From Tetracladium setigerum (lineage: Eukaryota > Ascomycota > Leotiomycetes > Helotiales): a DNA stretch of 64,000 nt. Shown one piece after another: positions 23,352-35,558 of the stretch (positions within the stretch are counted from its first letter, which is position 1; each line of letters starts with the position of its first letter). The position numbers were made by a program, and so were the translations under genes. Where the stretch lies: assembly GCA_031472005.1 (NCBI GenBank), contig PZJY01000012.1:1116001-1180000 (forward strand). The letters run 5' to 3'. Below the pieces are notes generated by a model. The model worked only from the letters and a program-made list of their open reading frames with translations. It searched no databases and was not told where the DNA came from.

Positions 23352-24014
23352 AGAGATATTTCTTCGATGACTTGTGTTAATGCACTTTGGTGTAATGGGG
23401 GTTGGAAGCATTATTTGCTAGTGGTTTTACGGCGTTACCCGCCGGCAGAAAGGGCGTTTTTTGATGGGAGAAGCAATCGAGTGAGGAGAGGTTCTCGACA
23501 TCCGAGGCTTTTGAATGTGATATTAGTTCTCTTGCCTAGCTAGAGTGTACTTTAATAGAGAAAGGGGGATGATTTGATAAAATTTCACCGGAGATTGAAG
23601 ATTGTGATTTGAGTGCTCATAGTTGATCACGTCGTTCTGAGCTTCGTAAAAGTTAATATATAAATTTCAATCATAAATTCACCACATTTTTCAATTCACT
23701 TGCAAATGAGTGTGAGATTTCCTTGTGGTGTTGTGCTACCGGAAGTAGTTAAGCGTCCAGATACTCGGTCTTGGCGTACAGTCGCGACCAGGCTCGACAT
23801 CTAGAAAGTTTCAACATCAATCCGCCAATTGCTTAACCCCATCTCCTCTTTGATTTTACTTCTTGCTCTCAAATCAGCTCTGATCATTAATCAGATGCTC
23901 TCTTCTTTGTAACAACATCATTTCTCCCCTCACTCGCTCTAATCCTGCGAACTTCGATTTCAGCTTGTTGCGACACAACCTTCTCCAAATCTAGCGTCTT
24001 GACACATACACACA
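23352..24014. other. Intergenic between STH1 and CTR9
   Basis: 3' UTR of STH1 and promoter of CTR9, about 660 bp. The end (23815-24010) is CT-rich, as expected of a fungal leader. No gene is seen. Confidence 0.55.
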
Positions 24015-27000
24015 ATGGCAGCTGTTGCCACCGGCAGACACAATGGAGGGGCAAATGGATTTAGTGGAAGCTCACAAGGCCTCTCGACGATCAGCAAGCG
24101 GTTCTCGGACATTCCTGACCACATCGATATTCCCGTACAGGGCGGAGACGATGATGAGCAGGCCGTCGAGGTTGATCTGGACGAGCTTTTGGATGACCCT
24201 ACCGAGTTGTGTACCCTATTAGAAAACGAGGGCGCGGCGCGACAATACTGGATGACGGTTTCTCTGGCGTACGCGAAGCAGAATAAGGTGGATCATGCCA
24301 TCGAAATGCTATTGAAGGGAGGACAGGCCATGCGCGGTGGTGCGAAGGAGAAGCTGAGCATGCTTACTTGCTTGACCTGGATGTATCTATGGAAGAGTAG
24401 GGAAGCACCTCGAGTGGCAATGGCGTCTGATGGCGCATCAGACTCGAAGACAAAGGAACATTACCTCCAAATGTCGACAGCCACCCTCAACGAAGCACTG
24501 CGAATCAACCCCCAATTCCCTCCTCTATTCCTGGCTCGCGGAGTGTTACAACTACTCAGAGCATCCCTACAGGCTCCATCTAATGCGACAGGGCCCGGTG
24601 CGGTTGATCAAGAGAAGGTTGAGCTTCTACGAGCTTCGTTGAAGTCTTTCGATGATGCACTTCGGGTATCAGGAGGCAGGAATATGATGGCATTGATGGG
24701 CAAATCCAGGTCGTTGTACTCGCTAGGGAGATATGCAGATGCCTTGGAAGGGTACCAAGAGGCTTTGCACAGAATGCCTGATCTCATAGATCCTGATCCA
24801 CGGATAGGCATTGGATGTTGCTTCTGGCAACTTGGTCACAAAGAGGATGGAAAGATTGCTTGGGAGCGGGCACTTGAGGTCAATCCTGACTCAAAAATTG
24901 CCAACATCCTCCTCGGTCTCTTCTATCTCGACTCCAGTTCGCATGTGCTTCCGACCTCGCCAGAGTTTGTCACATTATACAAGAAAGGAATTACGGAATA
25001 CACCCAGAAGTCCTTCAAAGCAGACAAAAACCAGCCTCTGACCTGTGCAACCTTTGCTGGATATTTCCTGTCGTTACGCAACCTCAAGAATGTCGATAGT
25101 CTTGCACACAAGGCTATCCGATTTACCGATGTCAATGCAATCGCCAGTGATGGATGGTATTTACTGGCTCGAATGGAGCATTCGCAAAATGGACTCGACA
25201 AGGCTGCCGACTACTACCGCAGAGCTGACGAGGCTAGAGGTGGTGCTGAGCGAGGCTTCCTCCCTGCAAAGTTTGGTCTGGCTCAATTATCGGTGTTGAA
25301 GGGTGATTTTGGAGAAGCGAAATTGCGACTTGAGAAGATGATCACACAGTCGAAGAATTTGGAAGCTATGATGTTACTTGGAACTCTCTACGCCGAAGAG
25401 GTATTCACCAGTCAACAGACTGGGGACAAAGAGGACAAGTCATTAGAGTACAAGAGAGCTGTTGGCTATCTGGAGGGTGTGCGACTTTTATGGAAGGATC
25501 CAAAAAAGAATCTGACACCAGATGCTTCCGTACTTCTCAACCTTGCTCGACTTTACGAGACTGACTACCCAGAGAAGAGTTTGCAGTGTCTCCAGCATGT
25601 CGAACAACTTGAATTGAACCAAGTGCCGGAGAATGAGCGACCTAAGACTGATAATGAAGAGGAGCAAGAGGCTTTCAAGAAGACGTTCCGAGAGAGTTTG
25701 CCACCTCAGTTGTTGAACAATATGGGTTGCTTTTTGTATCAGTCCGAGAAGTTCGACTTGGCAAAGGAGACCTTCGAGGTGGCTTTAAATGCTTGCATTG
25801 AAGTTCGTGATAGGCAAGATGATGTTGATAGTGATGCACTTGTCACAACCATCAGTTTCAATCTCGGTCGTACGTACGAAGCAGCTGGTCAACTTGACGA
25901 GGCCAAAGTTGTGTACGAAGGATTGCTTGCACGTCACAGCGAGTACATCGATGCAAAGACTCGGCTTGCATATATTTCAATGCGACAAAGTCCAACTGTC
26001 GAAGGTCCCAAGGCCATGATTCAACTTTTCAAGGACGCGCCGGCTGATATGGAGGTTCGAGCACTTTATGGCTGGTTCCTGGGGAAGAATTTGAAAAAGA
26101 GAAGCCAGGTTCTCGAAGGCAGGTTTCATGTCTTTTTGGGCAAACACATATTAACTTCTGACAGATCCCGAGACCCGTCACTACAAGCATACGCTGCAAC
26201 ATTTTGAAAAGCATGATCGATATGCTTTGATTGGAATGGGCAATATGTTCCTCGGGAACGCACGCGAGATGCCTCGTAGTACAGACCAAGACAAGAAGAA
26301 TAAATCAAAGCAGTATTCTAAGGCGGTAGAGTTCTTTGAGAAAGTTCTTCTTCTCGATCCAAAGGTTAGTTGCGTCTTATATCATGATGAACACTTGCTG
26401 ACCTCTCATAGAACGCATACGCCGCCCAGGGTATTGCAATTGCCTTGGTCGAGGATAGGAAGGATACCAAAACTGCTGTGAATATTTTTGTCAAGGTTAG
26501 GGACACAGTCAAAGATCCTAGTGTCTTCATCAATCTTGGTCACGCCTTTGCTGAGTTACGACAATACTCGAGATCCATCGAGGCCTACGATATTGCGCTC
26601 GCAAAGACCAATGATCCTACAATCATGGCCTGCTTAGGTAGAACTTGGTTGGCACGAGGAAAGGCTGAGAAGAACGTTGCATACTATAAGAACGCCTTGG
26701 ATCACTCACAAAAGGTTGGTGCTATGAGTTCTTGCGAGGAATATTACTGACTTTCCAGGCCTTGGAACTTGCTCCCGAACAGATTCACTTTAAATTCAAC
26801 GTTGCCTTTGTACAGTTTCAGCTCGCTGTTGCAATTTACAACATGCCTGAAGCACAACGTACATTGCAGGAAGTCACCGCTGCCGCCGAAGGACTTGAAG
26901 ACTCGCTTAAATCTCTCGATGCCATTGCACAGAGTCCTCAGACACCATACCCAAAACACGATATTGAGCAGCGAGCAAACATGGGCCGAAACACAGTCCG

Positions 27001-27766
27001 TAAGCAGCTTGAGCGAGCAATACAGGCACAGAAGGAGTACGAGGAGAAGAACGCTGTGAAGCTACAAGCAGCTAGGGCAGCTCGAGATGCAGAATTGAAG
27101 AGGCGAGAGGAATTGAAGCTCGCCGCCGAAGCAGCTGAGCGAGAGCGAAAAGAGAAGATCGCCGAGGAGAGAGCCAAGATCACAGAACGCGACCGAGAAC
27201 TTGCCGAGCAGAGGCAGGCTGAAGAGCGTGCCCGAGAAGCTGCAGAGTTAACCACCGACAGTGAAACTGGCGATAGGGTCAAGCGCAAGAAGAAGCCAAG
27301 GGCTGTTGGCGGGAAACGCAAGAAGAAGAACGACGATGGCATCACGGATGATGAAGATACCGGACGTGAACGCAGAGGATCTACCCGAAGCGACGTCGAA
27401 AAGCCCAAGAAGAAGAGAAGACTGGCAAAGAAAGGAGGCGCTGGTGCCGTACCCGATAAACCAAACAAATTCAAGAGCAGCGAGATTGTCGTGGAGAGCG
27501 ACAGCGATGGAGATAATGGAGCTGCAGCTGCGGCAAGAGAAATGGAAGACGACATGTCCGGTGGAGATGCTCGCATGGGAGATGGGGGAAGTGACGAGGA
27601 AGCACCAGCTATCACGAAGCGGAAACGTCAACGTGCGAGACTCGATTCTGATGATGAGGATGAGGATGATGTTCCTGCAGCAGCGTCGCAGCAGAATAAT
27701 GAGGCTTCTCCCGACACGGCTGATGGTGATACGCCGATGGGTGGTGCAGCATCGGACGACGAGTGA
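24015..27766 (+). CDS. CTR9: Paf1 complex subunit Ctr9 (TPR protein)
   Basis: Exons 24015-26118, 26165-26364, 26412-26714 and 26759-27766 give 1,204 residues. The N-terminus has the family segment IDIPVQGGDDDEQAVEVDLD. Tandem tetratricopeptide repeats follow from about residue 80 to 900 (examples: ALMGKSRSLYSLGRYADALE, NAYAAQGIAIALVEDRKD, INLGHAFAELRQYSRSIEAY). The C-terminus is a long Arg/Glu-rich helix and then alternating basic and acidic tracts. Ctr9 is a scaffold of the Paf1 complex, which travels with RNA polymerase II and is needed for H2B ubiquitination and H3K4 methylation. The first intron (26119-26164) is best explained by a GC donor (GAAG|GCAGGT). With it the frame continues into DPETRHYKHTL, which is conserved; no GT donor gives a correct phase with the same acceptor. 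Confidence 0.95.
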
Positions 27767-30700
27767 GTTGATAGGGGGATAGTAGATAGCTACAGGATGA
27801 TACGATAGTCTTACACAATACCACGGTCCCATTATCTTTCTGAATAAATTTCTTGCCTTTTCTGTGCTTTGTCAGTTTCTTGTTTTCCATCTGTGCCATC
27901 AAGCCATTAAAGCCATCAAAGCCATCAAAGCCATCGCTTCGCCGTGTATTCGTGAAGCGCGTTTCAGGAAATTTGCCCTCTTCCCGTCTCTTCCAAATCA
28001 CTACTTCCAGAGATAACCACCACCACGCCCACGCCGTCGGAATCTTTGATACACAACACGACATATGGGCGACGACGACGCGTGCCCTCCCGTCTTTGTC
28101 CTTTGTCTCCCTCCCACCTTGTTCCGGGACGGGTGCACAAGAATTATTAATCATAATACTCTTTGTGAAAATAATAGGTGGCTCTTTAACTACCTCATCC
28201 CTTTTTTTCTTTTACTCTTATGATCGTCCTGAGAATAATAGGTGGCTCCGTGAGTCCCTTGGGTCCCCTCCCATCCAACGCGAAAGCCCATTTTCTTTTC
28301 TTTGTTTTAGAAAGGCCGCCTCAGCTTTTTCCACTTTCTTTCCGGGCTCCGAGGGAAGGGAAGGGAAGGGAAGGGAAGGGAGAGGAAAGTTGAAGGGAAG
28401 GAAGGGGGATCTTGAATCGTGAGAAATGGAGAAAGCTCTCCACCAGCCGGAACCCAACCTCCTCCTCCTCCCTCAAACGATCGATGGGCCAAGGGGGGTG
28501 GATACAGTATACGCAGGAACGCAAGATTATGTGGAGAGAAGTGCGAAGTGTGAAAGGTGGGGGATGGGGATCATACTTTGAATGGTGGGGGTTAAGGTTA
28601 TTTAAAATTGGACTATTGGCATTTCTTATGATTCTTATGAATGGGCAGTATTGTGTACTAATGTAGCTAATGATATAGTTAGGTACCAAGCTACGCGGAT
28701 TGGTACCTGAGTTGCAGTCGTTAGGGCATGAGCAAGTTTTTGATATCTCCATAGAAACATACTCGAGTATACACTATTAGATACCTTCTCTGCACTGTGT
28801 GCATTAGATAGCAGAGAAAGAAAAAATCAAGACGCGATTATCACACGCACCACTTGACTGCCTTCCTCATTCAAACAAAAGCATCAAACCCAACGATTAT
28901 AGTTATGCAAAGCTCACCTGAGCTCGTTTTTTTATTGTGGGGTGTTGCTGTGTTCTCTTGTGCATTTCCTGCATAGGGCTTTTGTGGAATTTATGGGCTG
29001 GCGTGAATCCTTGATAGAGCCCAAGAAAATCGTAAGGATGGGGACGGGGGTACGAAGGTACATCCTCCGTCCCTTGCAGTTGGAGTGGTAGGGCAGGTAG
29101 GCACGAAGTGACTTGCTTCTTTTGCTTGCTTGGGGGGGGAGGGGGGTTCGGAGAAAGCGAGTGAATTGATAGAGGAGGAGTTCGGCGAAAATTGGGAGAG
29201 GGAAAACCACCTCGTCAATTCTGTTGTGCTTTCCTGATAAATAACGCGCTGGATAGAGGAAAGCTGCATTCTCGCGACAGTAGCTGATTTGTAGGAAGCT
29301 AGACAATTCTTTTGATGGTTGATCATCAAGCTAGAACTGATTAATCTTAGAATAGACGCCAAATACAACTTTCCCTTTCGATAGTCCACGATATCTCTCC
29401 TCTCCCTTTAAGTTCCAATCGAGGCGTGCAACAAAACCGGTTGGCGTCTCATCCGGCGTCGCCTCAACTCCCCCCTAGCTTCCATCCAAAGCATCCATTC
29501 ATCAACATCCCCTTCCGTCGCCCCAGTAGGAGAATGTGAATAATATTCTCTTATTGCATCATTATTCCTGTGTGAATTCCCACTTTGAGCGATTTCTTTT
29601 TTTCTTCTCCCTGCGGCCGCACGAATAATGAAATTATTAATGCATCCATCGGACTGCACCAAAAATAACCAACCAAAAAAAAAATTGCACAGAAGTGGGA
29701 ACAATTGAGCTCACTGCTCGCTGCGTCAATCACATCACATTTTTTTATGGAGTAATTATTCGTACACTATCTTACGTAGACACGAGAAGACTACGAGAAC
29801 GAAGGAACCACACGTATGCACGAAAATAGCGAAAATAGCGAGCATACTCTCTCTGGTGGGTAAGATTTACATTCCCCCTACGTCAAAGTTTAGAAAAAGA
29901 ACCGGACCCGGGTATGTATGCATGTATGGATGTAAGCTAAGCTAGAGCTACCTCAGCGCTAATGTTGGTTCCTTGAGCGCGTTAGATGTGGGTAAGTAAG
30001 CGTTAGGTACATACCTACTGCTTGTACTATGCCTACGTCCTAGCTACTACTGTAGAGACTACTGTATGTAAGGTAGGGATCGAGGTACATACATACCTAC
30101 ACAGGTACAGTACACACAGCTTGGTATGTACAGGACTATGTACCTTGGACGACCCTGAGGTAGGAAGCGTTCCGTAGTTCCCAAGGGATGCAGGTACATT
30201 TCTTCTAGGAATGTCCTTGTCTTTTAGGGGCTTTACTTGTATCCTTCGACGAGGGTTGAAATCGAAAGTTGGGATTTCTTGGGGGATGGGATGGGATGGA
30301 TGGATCTAGAGTTGGCCACCCCCAAACCAAAAAACCGGCTCGTTGGTACAGCACAGCGGTTTATTTTCTGATATGTGATTTATTTTGCTGTGATGGGATG
30401 GAACATGGATTGGATCGTTGGGGGTTTGGGGCGGTGTGCGTATGTGGCATATCTGTTTCGATCTGTGTAACGCTTTTGTTTTGTTTTATGTTTTCTTTTT
30501 GGCATGCTGGAGCGGGAGTGACGGCGGAATGGGCGAGGCTGATGATGATACTGACGGGAAGGTAAGGGTTCTACCTACTGTACAGTACGGTCCGGAGGCA
30601 CAGATGATGATAGGCTTGCATGTTTGAGATTTCGTGAGGTTACACCATCATGGATTTCATGATCGTGGAGGCTGAAGGTTGGACGGGAAAGAAAGGATTG

Positions 30701-32799
30701 TGCGTGCCGGTGCGTGGGCTGATGAAGTGAGCTGTATGGGTTGCATATGGAGTGATTGTGTTACTGTACTAGTGTACTCGGTTTCTCACGCTGGTTTTGG
30801 AACGGAAGGGTGCCTTTGTGTGTAATTGTGTCAGAGTCGTAGTTAGGTTTCTTGCAAAAGTTTGGGCCGCCGCCTGGAATTAGTTGAGACAAAACGTGTT
30901 GAAGGTAATTGGGTTCACGGGAGCTATCGGTATGTCTTGGAACGGAGATTTGCAGATGGAAGGATGGAAGGATCGTGGAAGGATGAAAAGGGGTGCGCAC
31001 ACGCAAAAGTGCACGTGCGAGATGGTGAGATATACTTCGTTGCGACGTGAGGGCGTGAGGTGAGGGCGTGCGGGAATGGGAAATGTAAGTGGATGGGTGG
31101 TCCATAACATTACTTTTTGCATGGCACATTATTGAACAATTCAAGGAAACCAAAGTATCGTGAGAATTATGGAGTATTGATGGTGTTGGAATATTCGATA
31201 ATCATCCCATCAGCTGAGACTTTGAGAGTATGGTTAATTTAACGTTATGTCAGAGGAGAGCTGAAGTCTGGATGTCTCACCACCATCCGGCACTTGTCAA
31301 ACATCGCCTGGACTTTGAGTGTTGTTATTCGTGAATGAGGAGTTATTGATTCCAGAGTGCTGGGAATTGATCGACAGTGAGGCTGCTTGTAAACTTTGTT
31401 TTCAACCCACCGGAAGGAATTGACAAATCCAATCCGAAAGGAGGAGTTGAAACAATAATTCGAGCGCGGCAGATTTCATATGTCGTGGTGAAAGGCTGCT
31501 TCTTCGTTATTGTGGCTTGAGCTCTGGACAATCCCTTCGTCCACGAATCGATGGCGTTCACTCTTCTTCCGACTTTCTGGGTTGCTCACACAAATCTTCG
31601 TATTTCCCATGTTTGAAGTGAGAACTTTGAATAGTGGATAGAAAGATCCGGACCTGCCCCGTCCTGTAATAACGAAGGGAAAAAGAGTGAGGCAGACAAT
31701 GTCTTAAGAATTGATCGTCAGGAGGCCGTCAACCCACTCCCTTCCCTTCCTGACAGGATCGGCAGCTAGGAAGTTGAACAGCCTCTCATTATTCACGTTT
31801 TATCGTGAAACTGGATCAACTCTTGGGGAAGGGAGGGATTTTTGGGGGTAGGGCTGCGTCTTTGTTGTTTGTTTGGTGTCTGAGCGGAGAATGAGTGGAC
31901 GGAAAATATTTTGGATGATCGTAGCAGATCTTGGTTGCCTGGGTCATGAGGGCTCGAGAGCTTGAGGCTTAATTTTGACGAGATGTGCACAGATGATGGG
32001 GTCTAAGAGGTCGAGTGGCAAGTCATGTCATATAAAATCGTGTTAGCGAGCTCAGGCAAGGTCATGGGATGGATTCTTGAGATGACAGTTGAAACCTGAC
32101 AGCAGCTGAGGTTGTATATTTTAGGTTTTCGCTTGTCAAAATGGGTGGTGAGGGCTTGTGTGTGGTGGTTGGTGGTGTTGACAAAAGGAGGTTGCAACAC
32201 ACTTTGATGGTACTGCAGAATAGAACGACTGACATGAACTGGACAAACGTCAAAGAACCGAGGATAGGGCTCGAAATGTGAACTATCACAATGCTCTATT
32301 GAGTAGTCCTCTTTTTCTGGCACGCGACTTTCTGCTTGCGCCAGATGCCATAATTGATTGTTGAATGCAACAAAACTCTGCTGCAACCTGCAGTGTTGAT
32401 TGAGTATTTGCAGGCTCCTTTTCCATTGGGGGTCGTCTCCAAGAGAGTTCACTAATAAAATCTCGGCATTGACGACCAGAGGACCACGAGCCTCCGGATG
32501 GCTACTACTGGTACAGTACAGTACAGCACAGTACTTCGATTCCAATAATCAAAGGCATCCATAAGGGGTCATTTTTAATGAGTGTGGGATTGCGGTTGTT
32601 GTAGCCGAGTCGAACCAGAAGAAAAAAACACTTTTGCTGGAATCCAGCGAAGGAGAAGGGGGCAAGCGAGCAGAATTCTCCAAAATCCTTCTCTCCCCTT
32701 CCAGCCATTTAATCCTCTTCCTTGTTTCTTTCGAAGTCTCATATCCACCACATCAACGCTTACAGCGTCTACTCGTTCAATCCTCGTGGCTTGCTGCAA
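27767..32799. other. Gene-poor region after CTR9
   Basis: About 5 kb with no supported gene. Contents: a GGGAA microsatellite (28352-28380); a C/T-rich block to about 28300; an A/T-rich block at 29580-29760; a stretch dense in TACC/GTAC words at 29990-30150; a GTACAGTACAG run at 32510-32535. Reading frames up to about 180 codons occur on both strands but show no domain, no even composition and no conserved-looking splice structure. They are better seen as chance. Confidence 0.5.
28352..28380. repeat. GGGAA microsatellite
   Basis: About six GGGAA units, perfect, followed by a degenerate GGGAAGGAAGG tail to 28405. Intergenic simple repeat. Confidence 0.85.
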
Positions 32800-35558
32800 T
32801 AAAATGTCCAAAGTTTGGGACCGAGTCCGCTTCGAATTCCAACAACATCTCACCCAACAGGGTCTCCCCCTAAAAGTACGTACTCCGCATGTACTATCAT
32901 GTACTACTCCACGGAGGCACATGGTCACCCATTCTCCTCGCAAGATGGCACGATCATCCTCGCTCTCTTCAAGGCCTCGGAAGCATGAGGCCAGCTTGCA
33001 AGAAGAAATTGTTGCTGTCCATCCTCCCCAGATTGGCTCGACGGAACGTGATTCTGCGACACACATGCAGAAGCAGCAATACTCCGTACAGCCTCTACCT
33101 CGCCGTTGGGTTGGGAGTTTACCCCGCCAGGGACTCGAAATTAATCTCGAAAAATGCGGAGGATCGCTGTCGTCTCACGGGCCGGTTGGAAATTCTGTTC
33201 AACCGCCGTTGGGACTCTCTTTGCAACCATCAAAACTCGATTCTTCCACGAGACCTTCTTTCATTTCCTCCTCCTCCTCTCGAGGGATGAAAAGATGTCA
33301 CTTGCAATCTGGAGGGTGGCTGGTGTTGCCCACACCAATTTGTATCACCCTTTGGCAATGTCACACTGGGGAGATACTGCTTCCTTCTGAGAGGTCCACC
33401 CGTCCACACGCCGTTCACAATGTGCCGAGTCTCACGGTAAGAAATTGTGACTTCCGAGGCGTGGCTGCATGTACCTCGCCATCTTCTATGGAAACACACC
33501 TCCGCGCAGCCAGCCGAGTTGAAGTCCCCCAAGTAGTCTTGTTTTTCGGACACTCGATTCAAGGGAGGAAGGTTTCTGAATCATTCCCATGCACTTGGTC
33601 CCAGAACAAGTGGTCGCCGTTGAGACATATATTTGTGGTGACGATGCAAAAGCGAGGAAGCGAAGGGTTGACCCAACTGTCCAACATCACTGCTCCAGCG
33701 TTGATCCCTTTTCCATCGGTGCGAACATGTTGTGAGAGACAGCAAGGTCAATCCTGACTCTCTGTCTCCGCGTTGTGCTCCTCCCAAGCTACGAAAAGAT
33801 CCATCTTCAACCCTGACTACTACCAGTACTCGACGGGTGGAACTCCGGAAGTCTAAACCTCGGCACCGCCAGTCTGCTGGGCCTAGTACTAGCAGTGTGC
33901 CAGTGTCTGAGGGTTTTGTTTTGGAGGGAGTATGAACACACGACAACTTTCATAATTCGTCTCTGCTATCATGATGGATTTGTTTATCTTAAATCCTGTG
34001 AAGTTTCTTTCTAAGGATATGCCTGTGTTCACGGCGGAGACCTCCACCACCAACCTCCTCTCTCCAAAGAATGTCCAATCTCTCACTAGGAACACGGCTC
34101 TGGACTTCTAAAAAGTGGCCGAAAAGGCTCACGGCATAGAATGTTCTCTCGGGGAGGAAGTGGATATCGTCTTCATGGGTCACACTTCCCGAAGTTCCCT
34201 TACGCATATTCGCATAAATAATCTCGAGCCACTGACCAACCACAACACGCTGTTGATTTATGCTGGTTCATAACCTCATATCCACCAACCACCAGCTACT
34301 TTGAATTATCGGTTGCAAGGGGATGGGGGCAGGCTGCAATCTTCTGTCCAGTCTTCAACGGCATCCCCTCGAACAAGGGAGTCTCTGTGGACTCGGTTCT
34401 GACTCTAGGGCTACTGATTCGCCATCCAGAACAATGCTCCTCCCTCTTCTCGTCTGTTGCTTCTACCTACCGGGGTATCATGCAAGCCCGTCCCAGATAT
34501 TGCAGGCATTGCTCTCAGACGTTGTCTAGAGCCCTTTGAGGCAAGTGCAGAAGGGCACCGGTCATGCTGGGGTTGATGCTGGGTCCAACAGATATTATTC
34601 TGGCAATGACAGTATTATTATCCAGAAAAGGGCCATCTGCTGTTGCTGCAACTTCACTCATCATCCATCGAACATCATCCAAGATTACGCCGTTCAACCT
34701 GCCTGCTCACCTCCCTCAATCGGCCCAGCATATCTCTACTCTTCTGCATCAGATAAGCGACTGGTCAGCGCAACTTCGCAAAAGGACATCCCACAGTTCC
34801 TGCTTCCGCGTCTGCATAAACAAAGCATCGCGTCCTGCCTCTTTTGACGCATGTTGAAGGAGAGCTTCATCCTGGACACTTGGAGCATCCACAACACCTC
34901 GGCGGATCCTCCAGTTTGCTCTCCCCTCTCTCCAACTCCCCGAAGTCTTCCCTCAGAATTCACCAATTAGGACAGTCTTTTCCAACGCATTGCTTGCACC
35001 ATGTGTTGAAACCAACATTGCAAAGGTCAGGTACGTAAATCGTTCTTGAACATTATCCGAAGACAAAGTTTTGGTATAGCCGTTGCAGCTCTTCCATATG
35101 CTGGCTTATATCACATTGTTGTAATCTTTTTTTTCGTCATGCTATCCCCAGGGCCTTAAACCTTCAACTATAATACAAGGGAGGTCGCTGATCCGATGCC
35201 CAGATCATCTTCTCAAGCCTCCCGCCTCGAAAAACAGATATCACGGCAAGCTGGCAACCACCCTGGACCAAATTCTCAGGAATCCAACCCTTGAATTGAA
35301 CCCTGATAACGTTTCAGTGGCGTTCGATTCCACTCACACCCAAAATCACCCACAAGGGCCACAACTGAGGTGCTGACGACCCTGGCTTGCTACAATTTTA
35401 CCGTGTAAAGACAAGTCAAGGGTTCCCTACCCTGTGCCGCATCACGTCGTACTGTATACAAAACTTCGGGATCCCCAGAACAACCCAGAACCAGCACTCG
35501 TTCCCTCATCTGCTCATTTGTGTCCGCATTCACTTGTCGTGTCCATCCTGCAATCAAA
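32800..35558. other. Possible transcribed leader or non-coding RNA region upstream of the CRIB gene
   Basis: The sequence changes from A/T-rich spacer to mixed, C-rich DNA at about 32650. An ATG at 32804 in a good context opens a frame (MSKVWDRVRFEFQQHL) that ends its first block at a GTACGT donor-like site (32878). No downstream exon with a recognisable family could be joined. The region holds many short frames on both strands. It could be a very long 5' leader of the CRIB gene at 35559, a separate non-coding transcript, or an eroded gene. I cannot tell which. Confidence 0.3.

Noticed and set aside
26938..27615. Long Ser-rich minus-strand frames
   Set aside because: Antisense shadows of the Lys/Glu/Arg-rich C-terminus of Ctr9.
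27767..32799. Transposon or RIP-mutated element in the gene desert
   Set aside because: No terminal repeats, no transposase or reverse-transcriptase-like fragments, and no sustained AT enrichment of the kind left by RIP were seen.
32582..33757. 391-codon plus-strand frame
   Set aside because: It does not begin at a natural start for a protein, composition is biased by C-rich DNA, and overlapping frames of similar quality exist. No family feature was found.
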